Positions 46,457 to 55,900 of a DNA stretch of 64,000 bases are shown piece by piece; position 1 is the first letter of the stretch, and every line of letters begins with the position of its first letter. The DNA lies in NCBI RefSeq assembly GCF_034702125.1, contig NC_085871.1, positions 32,816,248 through 32,880,247 of the forward strand. Reading direction: 5' to 3'. A program made the translations under genes and the position numbers. The DNA comes from Engraulis encrasicolus (taxonomy: Eukaryota; Chordata; Actinopteri; Clupeiformes; Engraulidae). The notes under the pieces were generated by a model. The model had not been told where the DNA came from, did no database searches, and saw only the letters and a program-made list of their open reading frames with translations.

Positions 46457-49400
46457 ATGGACACAGAAAAGGCAGCGAAAAGGCAAGAACTTAACACTTT
46501 TCTTTGCAATGAAACAATTGTCGATAGGCCTGTGCCAAAGGATGATGATGATGTAGTCTCAGTTAGACGCTCTGAACGCGAACGCATTCCTACGGAAAAA
46601 ATGTTACTATACAGTAAAGAAGAACAAAACAAAAGAGAAAAGAAACTGTGTAGTCTTTATGAACAGTGGAAAGTGTCAGCGCGTACAACCAGACAAGAAC
46701 TCAAGTATGAGATAACAGGAAAACGTAATGGAGCTCTCGTAGACGAACTAGCAAAAGGAAAAGCTGATGTTCTGAAAATGTTTGATGAATTAAGATCGCA
46801 TTATGCGCCTGATCCAGAGATAAGACGAAAAGTTGATGCATGTGTAGCAGTAACTGGTGACCTCACACAAATGCTTAATGACAGACTGGTTTTTGAGTAC
46901 GATGCAGAATGTGTAGGACAACGCGTGCGTGAATTACGCGAACCAGAATATGCCAGGTCAGTGTATGGATCCGTTTCAGAAATCAGCTGTCTTTCAAAAC
47001 ATTCCAGTGTCGCCGAAAAACGAGCGGAAGCAGCGGCAGATCTAGCAGCAAAAGAAGCTGAATATGAGAGTTTAATAGAGAAAGAACAGCAGGAGAAGAA
47101 AATGAGAGAGGTAGAAGAGGAGTGTAGAAAAGAGGCAGCAAAAATGGAACAATGGAAAGCAATGAATGACTTAAAGGTCGCTCGAGCGAGATTCGAAGTG
47201 TATGACAGAGAAGTAAGAGAGGAGTATGACGCACAGATCTTCCAGCCCTCTCGTGAACACCAACCACTTAACCAAAGTGCTCCTCGCGCCCTAACGCAAT
47301 CTAACCATGACATTCCATCTTCAAACACCCAAACGCCTTCACTCGATGTCTCCTGTTTGGCAAAAGCAATTCAAGATAGCATAGCCACACAGAGACTTCC
47401 AGTACCAACACCTACTGTGTTCAGTGGCGACCCAATTCACTACATTGAATGGAAAGCTTCGTTTCAGTCACTCATAGATAAAAAGAACATCTCCCCTGCA
47501 GATAAACTGTATTACTTGAAGAAATATGTCAGCGGCGCAGCCCAAAAATGTATCGAAGGGACATTCTTTAGAAGTGATGATGATGCTTACAGAGATGCCT
47601 GGAAAAGGCTTAATCAAAGATATGGGCAGCCCTTTGCCATACAAAGAGCTTTCAGAGATAAGCTATCCAACTGGCCAAAAATATCATCTAAAGACGCAGA
47701 AGGGCTAAGATCATTCTCTGACTTTTTAAACGCATGCCTACAAGCAATTCCACATGTAAAAGGCTTGGATATTCTAAATGACTGCGAAGAGAACCAAAAG
47801 ATGATTCTGAAAGTACCCGATTGGCTGGCAGCTCGCTGGAACCGTCAAGTCACAAAAACCCTTGTAGAAGGAGGAACGTTTCCCACCTTCAAAGAATTCG
47901 CCGACTTTGTGTCTCTGGAGGCAGAAATCGCATGCAACCCTGTAACTTCTCTTCACGCTCTTCATTCATCTCACGACAAGAGAGAGGCGAAGGAATCCAA
48001 AGGGAACAAAGTTAACGTCTTTACTACCCAAGCAGCTGCAAATGAAAATGATATAGGCCTAACAACAAAGGAAAAAGTCAAAAGCCCATGCATGTTTTGC
48101 CAAGACAACTACCATCAGCTCCCCAAATGCCCAGAATTCTTAAATCAAACGTTACAATATAGGCAGACCTATGTCAAAGACAACAGACTGTGTTACAGTT
48201 GTCTAAAAGCTGGTCATGGAACAAAGAACTGCAGATATCGTCACAAGTGCAGCCTGTGCAAAGGACAACATCCCACCTGCCTTCACAACAACAGAACAGA
48301 TGAACATAGAGTGAGGCAAGTCAACCCAGTGCAATTCAATGAGGTGGAATCAACATCTGCCACTTCTCTTAACGTCACCAGCCAAGGTCAGTCAGTTAAT
48401 ACCTCTATGATAGTACCAGTGTGGGTCTCAAACGAAAAAAATCCATCAAATGAGAAACTTGTATATGCCTTACTAGACACTCAAAGTGACTCCACTTTCA
48501 TTGACCAAGAAGTATGCAAAGAGCTACAGCTTACCACTCACCCAGTAAAACTGAAACTTACTACCATGATAGGAGAGAACATGATTCTGAATAGTGAAAG
48601 AGCATCCGGCTTGCGAATGAGAGCTTTCAATTCCACTGTGCACATTGATCTACCACCTGCCTACACCAAAAACTGTATTCCTGTCAACAGAGAGCATATT
48701 CCAACTCATGAAACAGCCAGCAGATGGAGCCATCTCACCACAATAGCAGATCAGATACCACCATTGCTTAATTGTGAGGTAGGACTACTGGTAGGCTACA
48801 ATTGTCCAAGGACACTCGTACCCAGACAAGTCATTACAGGAAAAGATGAAGAACCCTTTGCCATACGCACAGACCTAGGATGGGCTATTGTTGGATGTTC
48901 ATTTTCACATTCTAATCCACTGTCAACCAGTCATTGCCACAGGGTGACTGTGAATGAGTTACCAGCCATAACTCCCTTTGATGCTCTTAAAATTCTAGAG
49001 ACTGATTTCAGAGACACGCCAGACAATGACAAAACAGTTTCTCAGGAAGATTTAATGTTTCTCGACAAACTAAAAAACAGCATAAAGAAAAATTCCCAAG
49101 GACATTATGAAATGCCCCTCCCATTCAAGGAAAGACCATGCTTACCTGACAACAAGCAGCTTGCCATTGTGAGGCTCAATCACCTGAAAAGAAAGTTAAA
49201 TGCAAATGAAAGTTACAAAAAGGACTATGTAAAATACATGGCTGACATAATTGAAAGAGGTGATGTAGAAAAGGTATATTCCGAAGGCACAGATGGAGAG
49301 AAGTGGTTTATACCTCACCATGGTGTTTATCATCCCAAAAAACCTGACAAGCTTAGAGTAGTCTTCGATTGCTCAGCAAAGTACAAGGGCAGCAGTCTCA

Positions 49401-52333
49401 ACCAACACCTTCTGTCAGGTCCGGACATGACTAATAGTCTGACAGGTGTGCTCATCCGTTTTCGACAGCACCACATTGCCCTGATGTGTGATGTGGAAAA
49501 AATGTTCCATCAATTCCATGTATCTGAGAAGGATCGAGACTATCTACGCTTCCTATGGTGGGAGAATGGAGACACCACTTCAGCTGTCCAAGAGTTTAGA
49601 ATGAAAGTTCATCTCTTTGGAGCTGTCTCTTCACCAGGGTGTGCAAATTATGGTTTAAAGCAACTGGCCAAAGAACACAGAGACTCACATCCACTGGGAT
49701 CACACTTCGTTGCCAGAGAATTCTACGTGGACGATGGAGTGACCAGTGTGGACAGTGAAGACAAGGCCATCTGTCTAGCAAAAGAGGCTCGTGAGCTGTG
49801 TGCAAAGGGAGGTCTGCGCTTACACAAATTTGTGTCAAACAACCACGCTGTTCTGCAAAGCATCCCGGCAACTGAACTTGCCACAGACATCAAAGCCAAG
49901 AGTCTCACATTCAATGATGGAGCATTAGAGAGAGCTCTAGGAATACACTGGAACGTCGACAATGATTGCTTCACTTTCAAAGTTACACCAAAGAATCAAC
50001 CAGCAACAAGACGTGGTGTCCTCTCATCTGTTGCCTCTGTGTATGACCCACTGGGTTTCATTGCACCTTATCTCCTCAATGGAAAAAGAGTTCTTCAAGA
50101 AATGTGCCATGAAGGAACAAAATGGGACGAGCCAATTCCAGAAAGTTTAAAGTCACGGTGGGAGAGATGGCGAGATGACCTCGTTAAACTGGAGAAAATC
50201 CACATAACCCGTTGCTATCAGCCGGCAGGCTTTGGAAAGGTTACCAAAACACAGCTACATCACTTCTCAGACGCCAGCACTGCAGGCTATGGACAATGCA
50301 CTTACCTGAGACTGATCAATGAAAAGGGAGATGTCCACTGTTGTCTTCTCCTGGGAAAAGCACGTGTCTCACCACTGAAAGTTGCAACTATACCCAGATT
50401 GGAGCTCACCGCAGCCGTTGTGTCAGTCACAGTAAGCAACATGCTCAAAGAAGAATTGGGCTATTCAGAAGTGGAGGAGTTTTACTGGACCGATTCAAAG
50501 GTCGTCCTAGGCTACATTAACAATGATGCCCGTCGCTTCCACACCTTTGTTGCAAACAGAGTACAGAAAATCCGTCATGCCTCAGACCCCAAACAGTGGT
50601 TTTATGTACCAACTGACAGAAATCCAGCAGACTATGCTTCCAGAGGAACAACCGTAGACGAGTTACTGGCATCAGACTGGTTCACTGGACCAAGCTTCTT
50701 ATGGGAAAAAGACATAGAAATGCCATCTGAAGAGCCCTCAGAGCTACCGGTCGGTGATCCTGAAGTCAGAAAGGCTCAAGTGTTCCAGACAGAAACGGCT
50801 GAACAAGTAAATCTCATCGACAGACTAACCAAATTTTCCTCGTGGGCTAGTGCCGTACGAGCAATTGCTCGCCTCATGCGACGCGCAAGAAAGAACAAAG
50901 CATCCACCCTTTCAACAGTCTGTGAAAGACAAAGCGCAGAACAATTAATAATCAAGCAACTGCAGGCACAAGCATACAAGGAAGAGATAAAACTACTGAG
51001 CAATGGACAACACCTTCCAAAGAGCAGCAAATTGTATGATCTCGATGTGTTCCTGGATGCAGACAAAGTGCTCAAGGTGGGAGGGAGACTCAGCCAGTCT
51101 TCTCTTCCTACTCCATTCAAACATCCCACAGTCATACCACAGGGACAACACATAGCAAAGCTCATCATCGCTCTTTGTCATGAAAAAGTGAAACATCAAG
51201 GGAAAAACTTCACTATCAACGAAATAAGGTATAATGGATATTGGATCTGTGGTTTGAGCAGAGCAGTTGCAACTTACATCCGACACTGTGTTACATGCCG
51301 GCGTCTAAGAAGGCCCATCGAAGGTCAAAGAATGAGCGACCTTCCAGTGGAACGCACAGAACCCTCACCACCATTCACCTACTGCGGCATGGACTGCTTT
51401 GGCCCCTTCTGGACTAAACAAGGAAGAAAAGAACAGAAGAGGTACGGGCTACTATTCACCTGTTTCTGCTCCAGAGCAATTCACATTGAGATGCTGGAAG
51501 ATTTGTCTACAGATACCTTCATAAATGGACTCAGATGTTTCATTGCCTTAAGAGGTGCTGTGAGACAGATCAAATGTGATCAAGGCACTAACTTTATGGG
51601 TGCAAAAAATGAACTGAATGCTGCTATGAAAGAACTGGACATGGAGAGACTCAACACATTTCTTACAGAGAAACAGTGTGAGTTTGTGATGAATGCACCA
51701 CATGCCAGCCATGCAGGGGGTGTATGGGAACGTCAAATAAGAACAGTACGAAGTGTCCTTGACGCCACTCTTCTGCTGTCTCCTGGTAGACTGAATGATG
51801 CATCTCTGCGAACCTTCTTCTACGAAACAATGGCCATAGTTAACAGTCGCCCACTCACTGTTGACACGCTTAACACTCCAGATAGCTTAGAGCCCCTCAC
51901 TCCGAATCATCTTGTAACCATGAAATCTACAGCTGCCTTACCCCCTCCTGGCACCTTTGACAGGACAGATCTGTATGGAACAAAAAGATGGCGTCAGGTG
52001 CAGTACCTAACCGAACAGTTCTGGAGTAGGTGGAAAAGAGAGTACCTTAACAGTGTCAGAAACAGACAATGCTGGCGCAACACCAAGAGAAACCTTCAAG
52101 TTGGAGACATAGTCATGGATTGCGAGGACTCCCTACCCAGGAGTCAGTGGAGACTTGGGAGAGTCTCTGAAATAACCAAAGGCCAAGATGGACTCGTGAG
52201 ACGAGCCAAGATATTCCTAAAAGACAAACACCTGAACGATAAGAGAGAGACCACAAAACTTTCTCTTGTGGAGCGTCCTGTGCAAAAGTTGGTGTTGTTG
52301 TTGGAAGCTGAAAACACTGACAACTCACACTGA
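46457..52333 (+). CDS. gag-pol: BEL/Pao gag-pol polyprotein
   Basis: 1958 codons from ATG (MDTEKAAKRQ). In order: charged N-terminus with a long coiled coil (about 195-265), DUF1759-type gag (about 318-470, SGDPIHYIEWK), two CX2CX4HX4C knuckles (about 545 and 579) and a third Cys/His cluster, aspartic protease with DTQSDS (about 672) where DTG is the canonical triad, RT with YVDD (1090-1093), RNase H (HHFSDAS about 1268, then E and D residues), integrase HHCC (about 1574-1615), DDE core (GMDCFGPF about 1645, CDQGTNF about 1707, GGVWERQ about 1758) and a C-terminal DUF5641 domain (about 1845-1930). It makes particles, copies RNA to cDNA and integrates it. There is no env frame. Codon use is AT-richer than in the sushi-like element. 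DTQ is a noted variant of the protease triad; I cannot tell here whether it lowers activity. Confidence 0.96.
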   Translation: MDTEKAAKRQELNTFLCNETIVDRPVPKDDDDVVSVRRSERERIPTEKMLLYSKEEQNKREKKLCSLYEQWKVSARTTRQELKYEITGKRNGALVDELAKGKADVLKMFDELRSHYAPDPEIRRKVDACVAVTGDLTQMLNDRLVFEYDAECVGQRVRELREPEYARSVYGSVSEISCLSKHSSVAEKRAEAAADLAAKEAEYESLIEKEQQEKKMREVEEECRKEAAKMEQWKAMNDLKVARARFEVYDREVREEYDAQIFQPSREHQPLNQSAPRALTQSNHDIPSSNTQTPSLDVSCLAKAIQDSIATQRLPVPTPTVFSGDPIHYIEWKASFQSLIDKKNISPADKLYYLKKYVSGAAQKCIEGTFFRSDDDAYRDAWKRLNQRYGQPFAIQRAFRDKLSNWPKISSKDAEGLRSFSDFLNACLQAIPHVKGLDILNDCEENQKMILKVPDWLAARWNRQVTKTLVEGGTFPTFKEFADFVSLEAEIACNPVTSLHALHSSHDKREAKESKGNKVNVFTTQAAANENDIGLTTKEKVKSPCMFCQDNYHQLPKCPEFLNQTLQYRQTYVKDNRLCYSCLKAGHGTKNCRYRHKCSLCKGQHPTCLHNNRTDEHRVRQVNPVQFNEVESTSATSLNVTSQGQSVNTSMIVPVWVSNEKNPSNEKLVYALLDTQSDSTFIDQEVCKELQLTTHPVKLKLTTMIGENMILNSERASGLRMRAFNSTVHIDLPPAYTKNCIPVNREHIPTHETASRWSHLTTIADQIPPLLNCEVGLLVGYNCPRTLVPRQVITGKDEEPFAIRTDLGWAIVGCSFSHSNPLSTSHCHRVTVNELPAITPFDALKILETDFRDTPDNDKTVSQEDLMFLDKLKNSIKKNSQGHYEMPLPFKERPCLPDNKQLAIVRLNHLKRKLNANESYKKDYVKYMADIIERGDVEKVYSEGTDGEKWFIPHHGVYHPKKPDKLRVVFDCSAKYKGSSLNQHLLSGPDMTNSLTGVLIRFRQHHIALMCDVEKMFHQFHVSEKDRDYLRFLWWENGDTTSAVQEFRMKVHLFGAVSSPGCANYGLKQLAKEHRDSHPLGSHFVAREFYVDDGVTSVDSEDKAICLAKEARELCAKGGLRLHKFVSNNHAVLQSIPATELATDIKAKSLTFNDGALERALGIHWNVDNDCFTFKVTPKNQPATRRGVLSSVASVYDPLGFIAPYLLNGKRVLQEMCHEGTKWDEPIPESLKSRWERWRDDLVKLEKIHITRCYQPAGFGKVTKTQLHHFSDASTAGYGQCTYLRLINEKGDVHCCLLLGKARVSPLKVATIPRLELTAAVVSVTVSNMLKEELGYSEVEEFYWTDSKVVLGYINNDARRFHTFVANRVQKIRHASDPKQWFYVPTDRNPADYASRGTTVDELLASDWFTGPSFLWEKDIEMPSEEPSELPVGDPEVRKAQVFQTETAEQVNLIDRLTKFSSWASAVRAIARLMRRARKNKASTLSTVCERQSAEQLIIKQLQAQAYKEEIKLLSNGQHLPKSSKLYDLDVFLDADKVLKVGGRLSQSSLPTPFKHPTVIPQGQHIAKLIIALCHEKVKHQGKNFTINEIRYNGYWICGLSRAVATYIRHCVTCRRLRRPIEGQRMSDLPVERTEPSPPFTYCGMDCFGPFWTKQGRKEQKRYGLLFTCFCSRAIHIEMLEDLSTDTFINGLRCFIALRGAVRQIKCDQGTNFMGAKNELNAAMKELDMERLNTFLTEKQCEFVMNAPHASHAGGVWERQIRTVRSVLDATLLLSPGRLNDASLRTFFYETMAIVNSRPLTVDTLNTPDSLEPLTPNHLVTMKSTAALPPPGTFDRTDLYGTKRWRQVQYLTEQFWSRWKREYLNSVRNRQCWRNTKRNLQVGDIVMDCEDSLPRSQWRLGRVSEITKGQDGLVRRAKIFLKDKHLNDKRETTKLSLVERPVQKLVLLLEAENTDNSH

Positions 52334-52387
52334 AAAGCATACACCTAACATTACACAACACAAAGACTCCAGGAAACTGTTACCTAC

Positions 52388-52611
52388 CACACACACACAA
52401 GAGAAAGCGAGTCCAGAACTGTACTGGACTTGCGAATCAACAAGGGTGAAGGCGGATCGCTGCCCTTAAAACACACACACTGATATGAAAGAAGAACACA
52501 AACCACACACACAAGAGAAAGCAAGTCCAGAACTGTACTGGACTTGCGAATCGACAAGGGTGAAGGCGGATCGCTGCCCTTAAAACATATACACTGATAT
52601 GAAAGAAGAAC
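52388..52611 (+). repeat. 114-bp tandem duplication with a conserved hairpin
   Basis: Two copies with a 114-bp period lie in the 3' untranslated region just after the stop. Each contains a 10-bp stem closing a 7-base AACTGTA loop. In copy 2 it is GCAAGTCCAG with CTGGACTTGC (52521-52547). In copy 1 (52407-52433) the only stem change turns an A-T pair into a G-T pair, so pairing in RNA is kept. It is a candidate RNA packaging, export or stability element. Confidence 0.85.
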
Positions 52612-52656
52612 TCACTTTGAAGACTTTGATCATTGCTTATGTATATATATGTATTT

Positions 52657-52807
52657 AAAAAAAAAAATTAAAAAAAAAAAAAAACACGAAGCCAGCAAAA
52701 AAAAAGAAAGAGAAAGGCTTCCAAAAAAAACAGTGAAGCCAGCAAAAAGAAAGAAAGGCTTCCAAAAAAAAAGAAAGAAAGGCTTCCAAAAAAAAAAAAA
52801 AAAAAAA
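52657..52807 (+). repeat. A-rich tract with repeated GAAGCC/GGCTTCC blocks
   Basis: Poly-A stretches are broken by GAAGCCAGC (twice) and GGCTTCC (three times). GAAGCC pairs with GGCTTC, so small A-loop hairpins could form. Slippage duplication is likely. It lies between the hairpin repeat and the polypurine tract of the BEL element. Confidence 0.75.
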
Positions 52808-52885
52808 TTGTTACTGTTATATCTTTGTATTTTTGTCATTGAAATTATGTTTTAAAGTTTGTCTCTCACCCTTTAAAACGTATAA

Positions 52886-52896
52886 TTTGGTGGGAG
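52886..52896 (+). other. Polypurine tract of the BEL element
   Basis: TTTGGTGGGAG directly precedes the 3' LTR. It is short and interrupted by T, but it is the only purine-rich run at this position. Confidence 0.6.
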
Positions 52897-53138
52897 TGTA
52901 AAGAACCCAGTAGCCCTGGTTCTATAATTGTTTTGTTCTATTGTTTTTGTTCTATAATTCTATTGTTATGTTGGTTGCCGCTGTTGTGATTTGAGCATTC
53001 TAACAGCAGTAAGAGCCTAATGCACCCGTAAAAGGCAACCAATTCCTTACGGTGGTACTGATCTATGTATGAAGACAAATAAACTACATGAACTCGGACC
53101 AGCAGTTGTCGGAAGGCCATTATTTACGGGACATTACA
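52897..53138 (+). repeat. 3' LTR of the BEL element
   Basis: 242 bp, identical to the 5' LTR by eye, ending ACATTACA before the CTATC duplication. Confidence 0.95.
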
Positions 53139-53502
53139 CTATCTGTCCTTACACACCAACCGGCGGTAGTCGGGCGTCAGCGGCTCGGGAGCCGGCTCCG
53201 CGCCGCGCTGCATTTGGAAAATAGAACTCGAGCGTATTTTTCACGCCGGCGACCGGCGGTGTCTCATTCAAATGAATGGCAAAGTAGCATGCTAGCTTTA
53301 GCTGTGGGGAGGGTTTTGAACAGGACTGGCCGCGCACGCCAACGCTGTCAGTGTGCAAGGCAGAGAAAAGCACGCCGGCCAAAACTAAGCAGAAAGACCG
53401 CGTCCGTCCTGCGACCGTTCCGTTCTGCCTTGGTATGTTTTGGCCCTAACATGTTGTTTTACAATTCAATTTCAAATGAAGGATGTCCCACTGAACTGAG
53501 AT

Positions 53503-54180
53503 GAGTGACAATTACAATGATGAAAGGTCTCAGGTGAGCCTCAAGCCACCACACCTTCAGAAGATACCACTAAGGTCAAGGTAGGCCTACAGTATGCCAA
53601 ATTGGATGGGATATTCTTCAAAGGAATATCTCAAAATCCAAGTGGAAAGACAAGCTGAGTGTCAACTGTGCACAACCAAGAACGCCGTTATTTGTGGCTC
53701 TTATCTAGGAACAACAAATTGCAAGACACATTTGAAAAGAAGACATTCAGAGAATCACAAGAGTGTGCAAGAAGCCAGGAGAAGAAAGCTAAAACACCAA
53801 TATAAAGGCAGACTTGTTTGTTCAATCATGCCAGCCTACCACTTCTGCAATACCACAAAGTAAAGACGACTCCCTTGTGAAAGCCTTTATTGTCAAAGGA
53901 ATACACTTATTAACCACCGTTGAACAAACAGAATTTCGACCATACATTGACCTCTTGTTATGGTACATACATGTTGGAGCTTATACTTCTCATATTCCAG
54001 TTGCGCAGGAGACAGCGGTTACCCTCTCCACAGATACTCATATCCCCCTCACCAACCCACAGATTGTTGAAGAGCTGCACTACAACAGCATGCATATAAA
54101 AGGATGCGGTCGGACATGGAGTGCACTATTGGCCATATGAAGGGCTGTTGGAACTGTCTTGACTGATGTATCAACATTCT
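53503..54180 (+). pseudogene. hAT/BED zinc-finger relic, copy 2
   Basis: The stretch around 53594-53800 reads AECQLCTTKNAVICGSYLG and NCKTHLKRRHSE, a BED-type CX2C...HX4H finger. It is followed in another frame by SKDDSLVKAFIVKG and TEFRPYIDLL, text typical of the region between the BED finger and the hAT catalytic core. Frameshifts separate these parts. It is paralogous to 36451-36930 but retains about 250 bp more on the right. The catalytic core and dimerisation domain are absent. Confidence 0.78.
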
Positions 54181-54560
54181 CCCCTGTGTCAAATCTGTTG
54201 CCTCCAGAAGTTACACTCTCACCTCGGGTGCCTACAAATAAATATGCTCTCCCGACCCTTGTGCACCAATCACCATCCTGTTGAACCCCTGTAGGCCTAA
54301 TCAGTTCATGTCATTACTACTTGACATGTAGTAGTTCCGCCAGAGTTATCTTCCCCGCACAATCTTTGTCACTCCTGTGGCTTTAAGACCTTCTTCAGAC
54401 TGCCTCCAGGAAGAAGCAGTCGCATCAGCATTTCCAAAGCATGTCAACCTAGAAATGCAGACCTCCGCTAAGCAAGCTGTTTGATAGAACATTTGTCTGT
54501 GTTACACAAGTCTCTCTGCCTTGTTTTTGTTCAGATAAAAGCTGGAATGTCAACATTTGC
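54181..54560. other. No gene recognised
   Basis: Probably further decayed hAT-relic sequence, but no readable motif remains. Confidence 0.35.
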
Positions 54561-54568
54561 CCTATCCC

Positions 54569-54974
54569 TAGTGTTGCCAAAAGAAAATCAACCAAAGTCG
54601 TTATTGGCTGGCTGAAAAGTCGCTAGAAGTCGCTAGATGATGTCATGGCGTTACGTATGACATCACAGTGTCACGCACGGCGCGCTGATCTACAGAAAAC
54701 GTGCCCACATGCCTTTGTCCACAGTAGAAATGGGCGGTGCTAACTACTTTTTGGAGATCAGAGCTAATCTGCAGCCCTGCTTACCATGGTTAACGCTTCT
54801 GATGGTGGTGCAGAGTCTCAATTATGTTGAAAAACAATGATTTGTAAATGTGCATTTGAAAAAGTCGCCAGATGCACCAAAAAGTTGCTAAAGGCGCTAG
54901 ATGAGGTTTTTAGTCACCAGGGACGTCAAAAAGTCACTAAATCTAACAACAAAGTCATTAATGTGGCAACACTG
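54569..54974. mobile_element. MITE with AGTGTTGCCA ends
   Basis: The left end TAGTGTTGCCAAAAG and the right end TGTGGCAACACTG are inverted repeats. The flanks CCTATCCC (54561-54568) and CCTACCCC (54975-54982) form an 8-bp duplication with one mismatch. Internal AAAGTCGCTAG motifs repeat. The ends are related to those of the element at 55424-55621. Confidence 0.78.
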
Positions 54975-55163
54975 CCTACCCCGCAATGGTGAAGAATAAT
55001 TTTTAAAAATCGTGGATCCAGAAAGTTTATGAGTTATCCTGCTGAGAGACAAACAGACAGACAAACCAACGTGACCGAAAACATAACCGCCTTGGTGGAG
55101 GTAAAAAGCCGAAACTGTTTGCAAACCATCTGGAACCTAGAAATGTGTGTAATACAGAGTTAC

Positions 55164-55318
55164 CTATGACCACCATATCCACCTTCTCGGGGTCCAGCTG
55201 GTTCTTCAGACCCTTTCCCTTTCCAGTCAAGCAGGCATGTGCCAGTGTGTCATTGCCAAAAACCAGAACCAGGAGCTCCTGGACAAAACGACTCTGTACC
55301 TCACAGTGTAGACAGCCC
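55164..55318 (-). CDS. BEN-domain exon fragment
   Basis: On the minus strand the frame reads CEVQSRFVQELLVLVFGND, TLAHACLTGKGKG and LDPEKVDMVVIG, then reaches a donor GTAACT at 55163. LL...VF...L....LTGKGKG.....LDPxKV is the conserved core of BEN domains, DNA/chromatin-binding modules of vertebrate and viral nuclear proteins. The upstream (right) edge meets the end of the ACCATGG repeat at 55316, so the acceptor may be lost or lie at TGTGAG (55300-55305). No neighbouring exons are recognised. It could be one exon of a host BEN-domain gene on the minus strand or a retained fragment. Confidence 0.6.
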
Positions 55319-55900
55319 TTACAAAAATGGACCATGGTTTATTATGGTTATTACTATATTTACCATGGTATGCCATGATTACTCTAAGTATAATATGCAT
55401 AAGTGTACTATAGCTGTCATAGTCAGTGTTGCCAGATTGGGCTGTTTCCCGCCTAATTAGGCTGCTTAGGATGGCCGTAAGCGGGTTAAAATGTCATTTA
55501 GCAGAAAAACCCGCCCAATTTTTGCCATAGAAATCAATAGAATTGGGCGGGATTTTGTGCTTCTAGGCGGGTTATGAGCATTTTTTGGGCTGGAAATTAT
55601 CAGCCTCATCTGGCAAACCTGGTCATAGTAGTAGCCCTTACAAAGATTAAGCATGGTTCTACTATGAAAACTAACCATGGTTTTACAATATATTTATCAT
55701 AGTTGTTCATGGTTTTTAGTATAATCATGACAACCATGGTTTGTGACTATGGTTGAACTTATACTAACCCTAGTATCCTCTTTGCCATAAACATGGTCCC
55801 CCCCAAACCATGTTTTTTTGAAGCCATGGTCGCCCACCCCAAAAGCCTTTTTTTAAAAAAAACCTTGGTTGCCATTTGCCACGAACCATTTTCACAAGGG
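55316..55900. mobile_element. MITE-like repeat rich in ACCATGG
   Basis: The left end CCCTTACAAAAATGG and the right end, reversed, CCCTTGTGAAAATGG are inverted repeats. The body contains many ACCATGG/CCATGGT and TAACCATGG motifs in both orientations. It is interrupted by the small hAT-type MITE at 55424-55621. A second CCCTTACAAAG start occurs at 55636. Confidence 0.65.
55424..55621. mobile_element. hAT-type MITE nested in the ACCATGG repeat
   Basis: The left end CAGTGTTGCCAGATTGGGC and the right end CATCTGGCAAACCTG are inverted repeats. GTCATAGT is duplicated perfectly at 55416-55423 and 55622-55629. It is 198 bp and non-coding, with an internal inverted pair AACCCGCCCAATTT and AATTGGGCGGG. 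Confidence 0.93.

Larger units (their letters stand above)
46031..53138 (+). mobile_element. Complete BEL/Pao LTR retrotransposon
   Basis: 7108 bp with 242-bp LTRs that read as identical, TG...CA ends and a 5-bp duplication CTATC (46026-46030 and 53139-53143). It encodes one intact gag-pol frame in BEL/Pao domain order. The leader has an unusual self-complementary primer site, and the 3' untranslated region has a duplicated hairpin and an A-rich tract. Identical LTRs and an open frame indicate a recent, probably active copy. Confidence 0.96.
45947..53446. mobile_element. PIF/Harbinger-like MITE split by the BEL element
   Basis: The left end GGGGTCTTACACACCAAGGC and the right end, reversed, GGGCCAAAACATACCAAGGC are inverted repeats with a 3-bp TAA on both sides (45944-45946 and 53447-53449), consistent with the TWA target of PIF/Harbinger. 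Without the BEL insertion (46031-53143) the MITE is only about 387 bp and GC-rich. Confidence 0.7.

Noticed and set aside
46801..47328. Minus-strand 175-codon open frame
   Set aside because: Shadow of the coiled-coil part of the BEL gag on the opposite strand.
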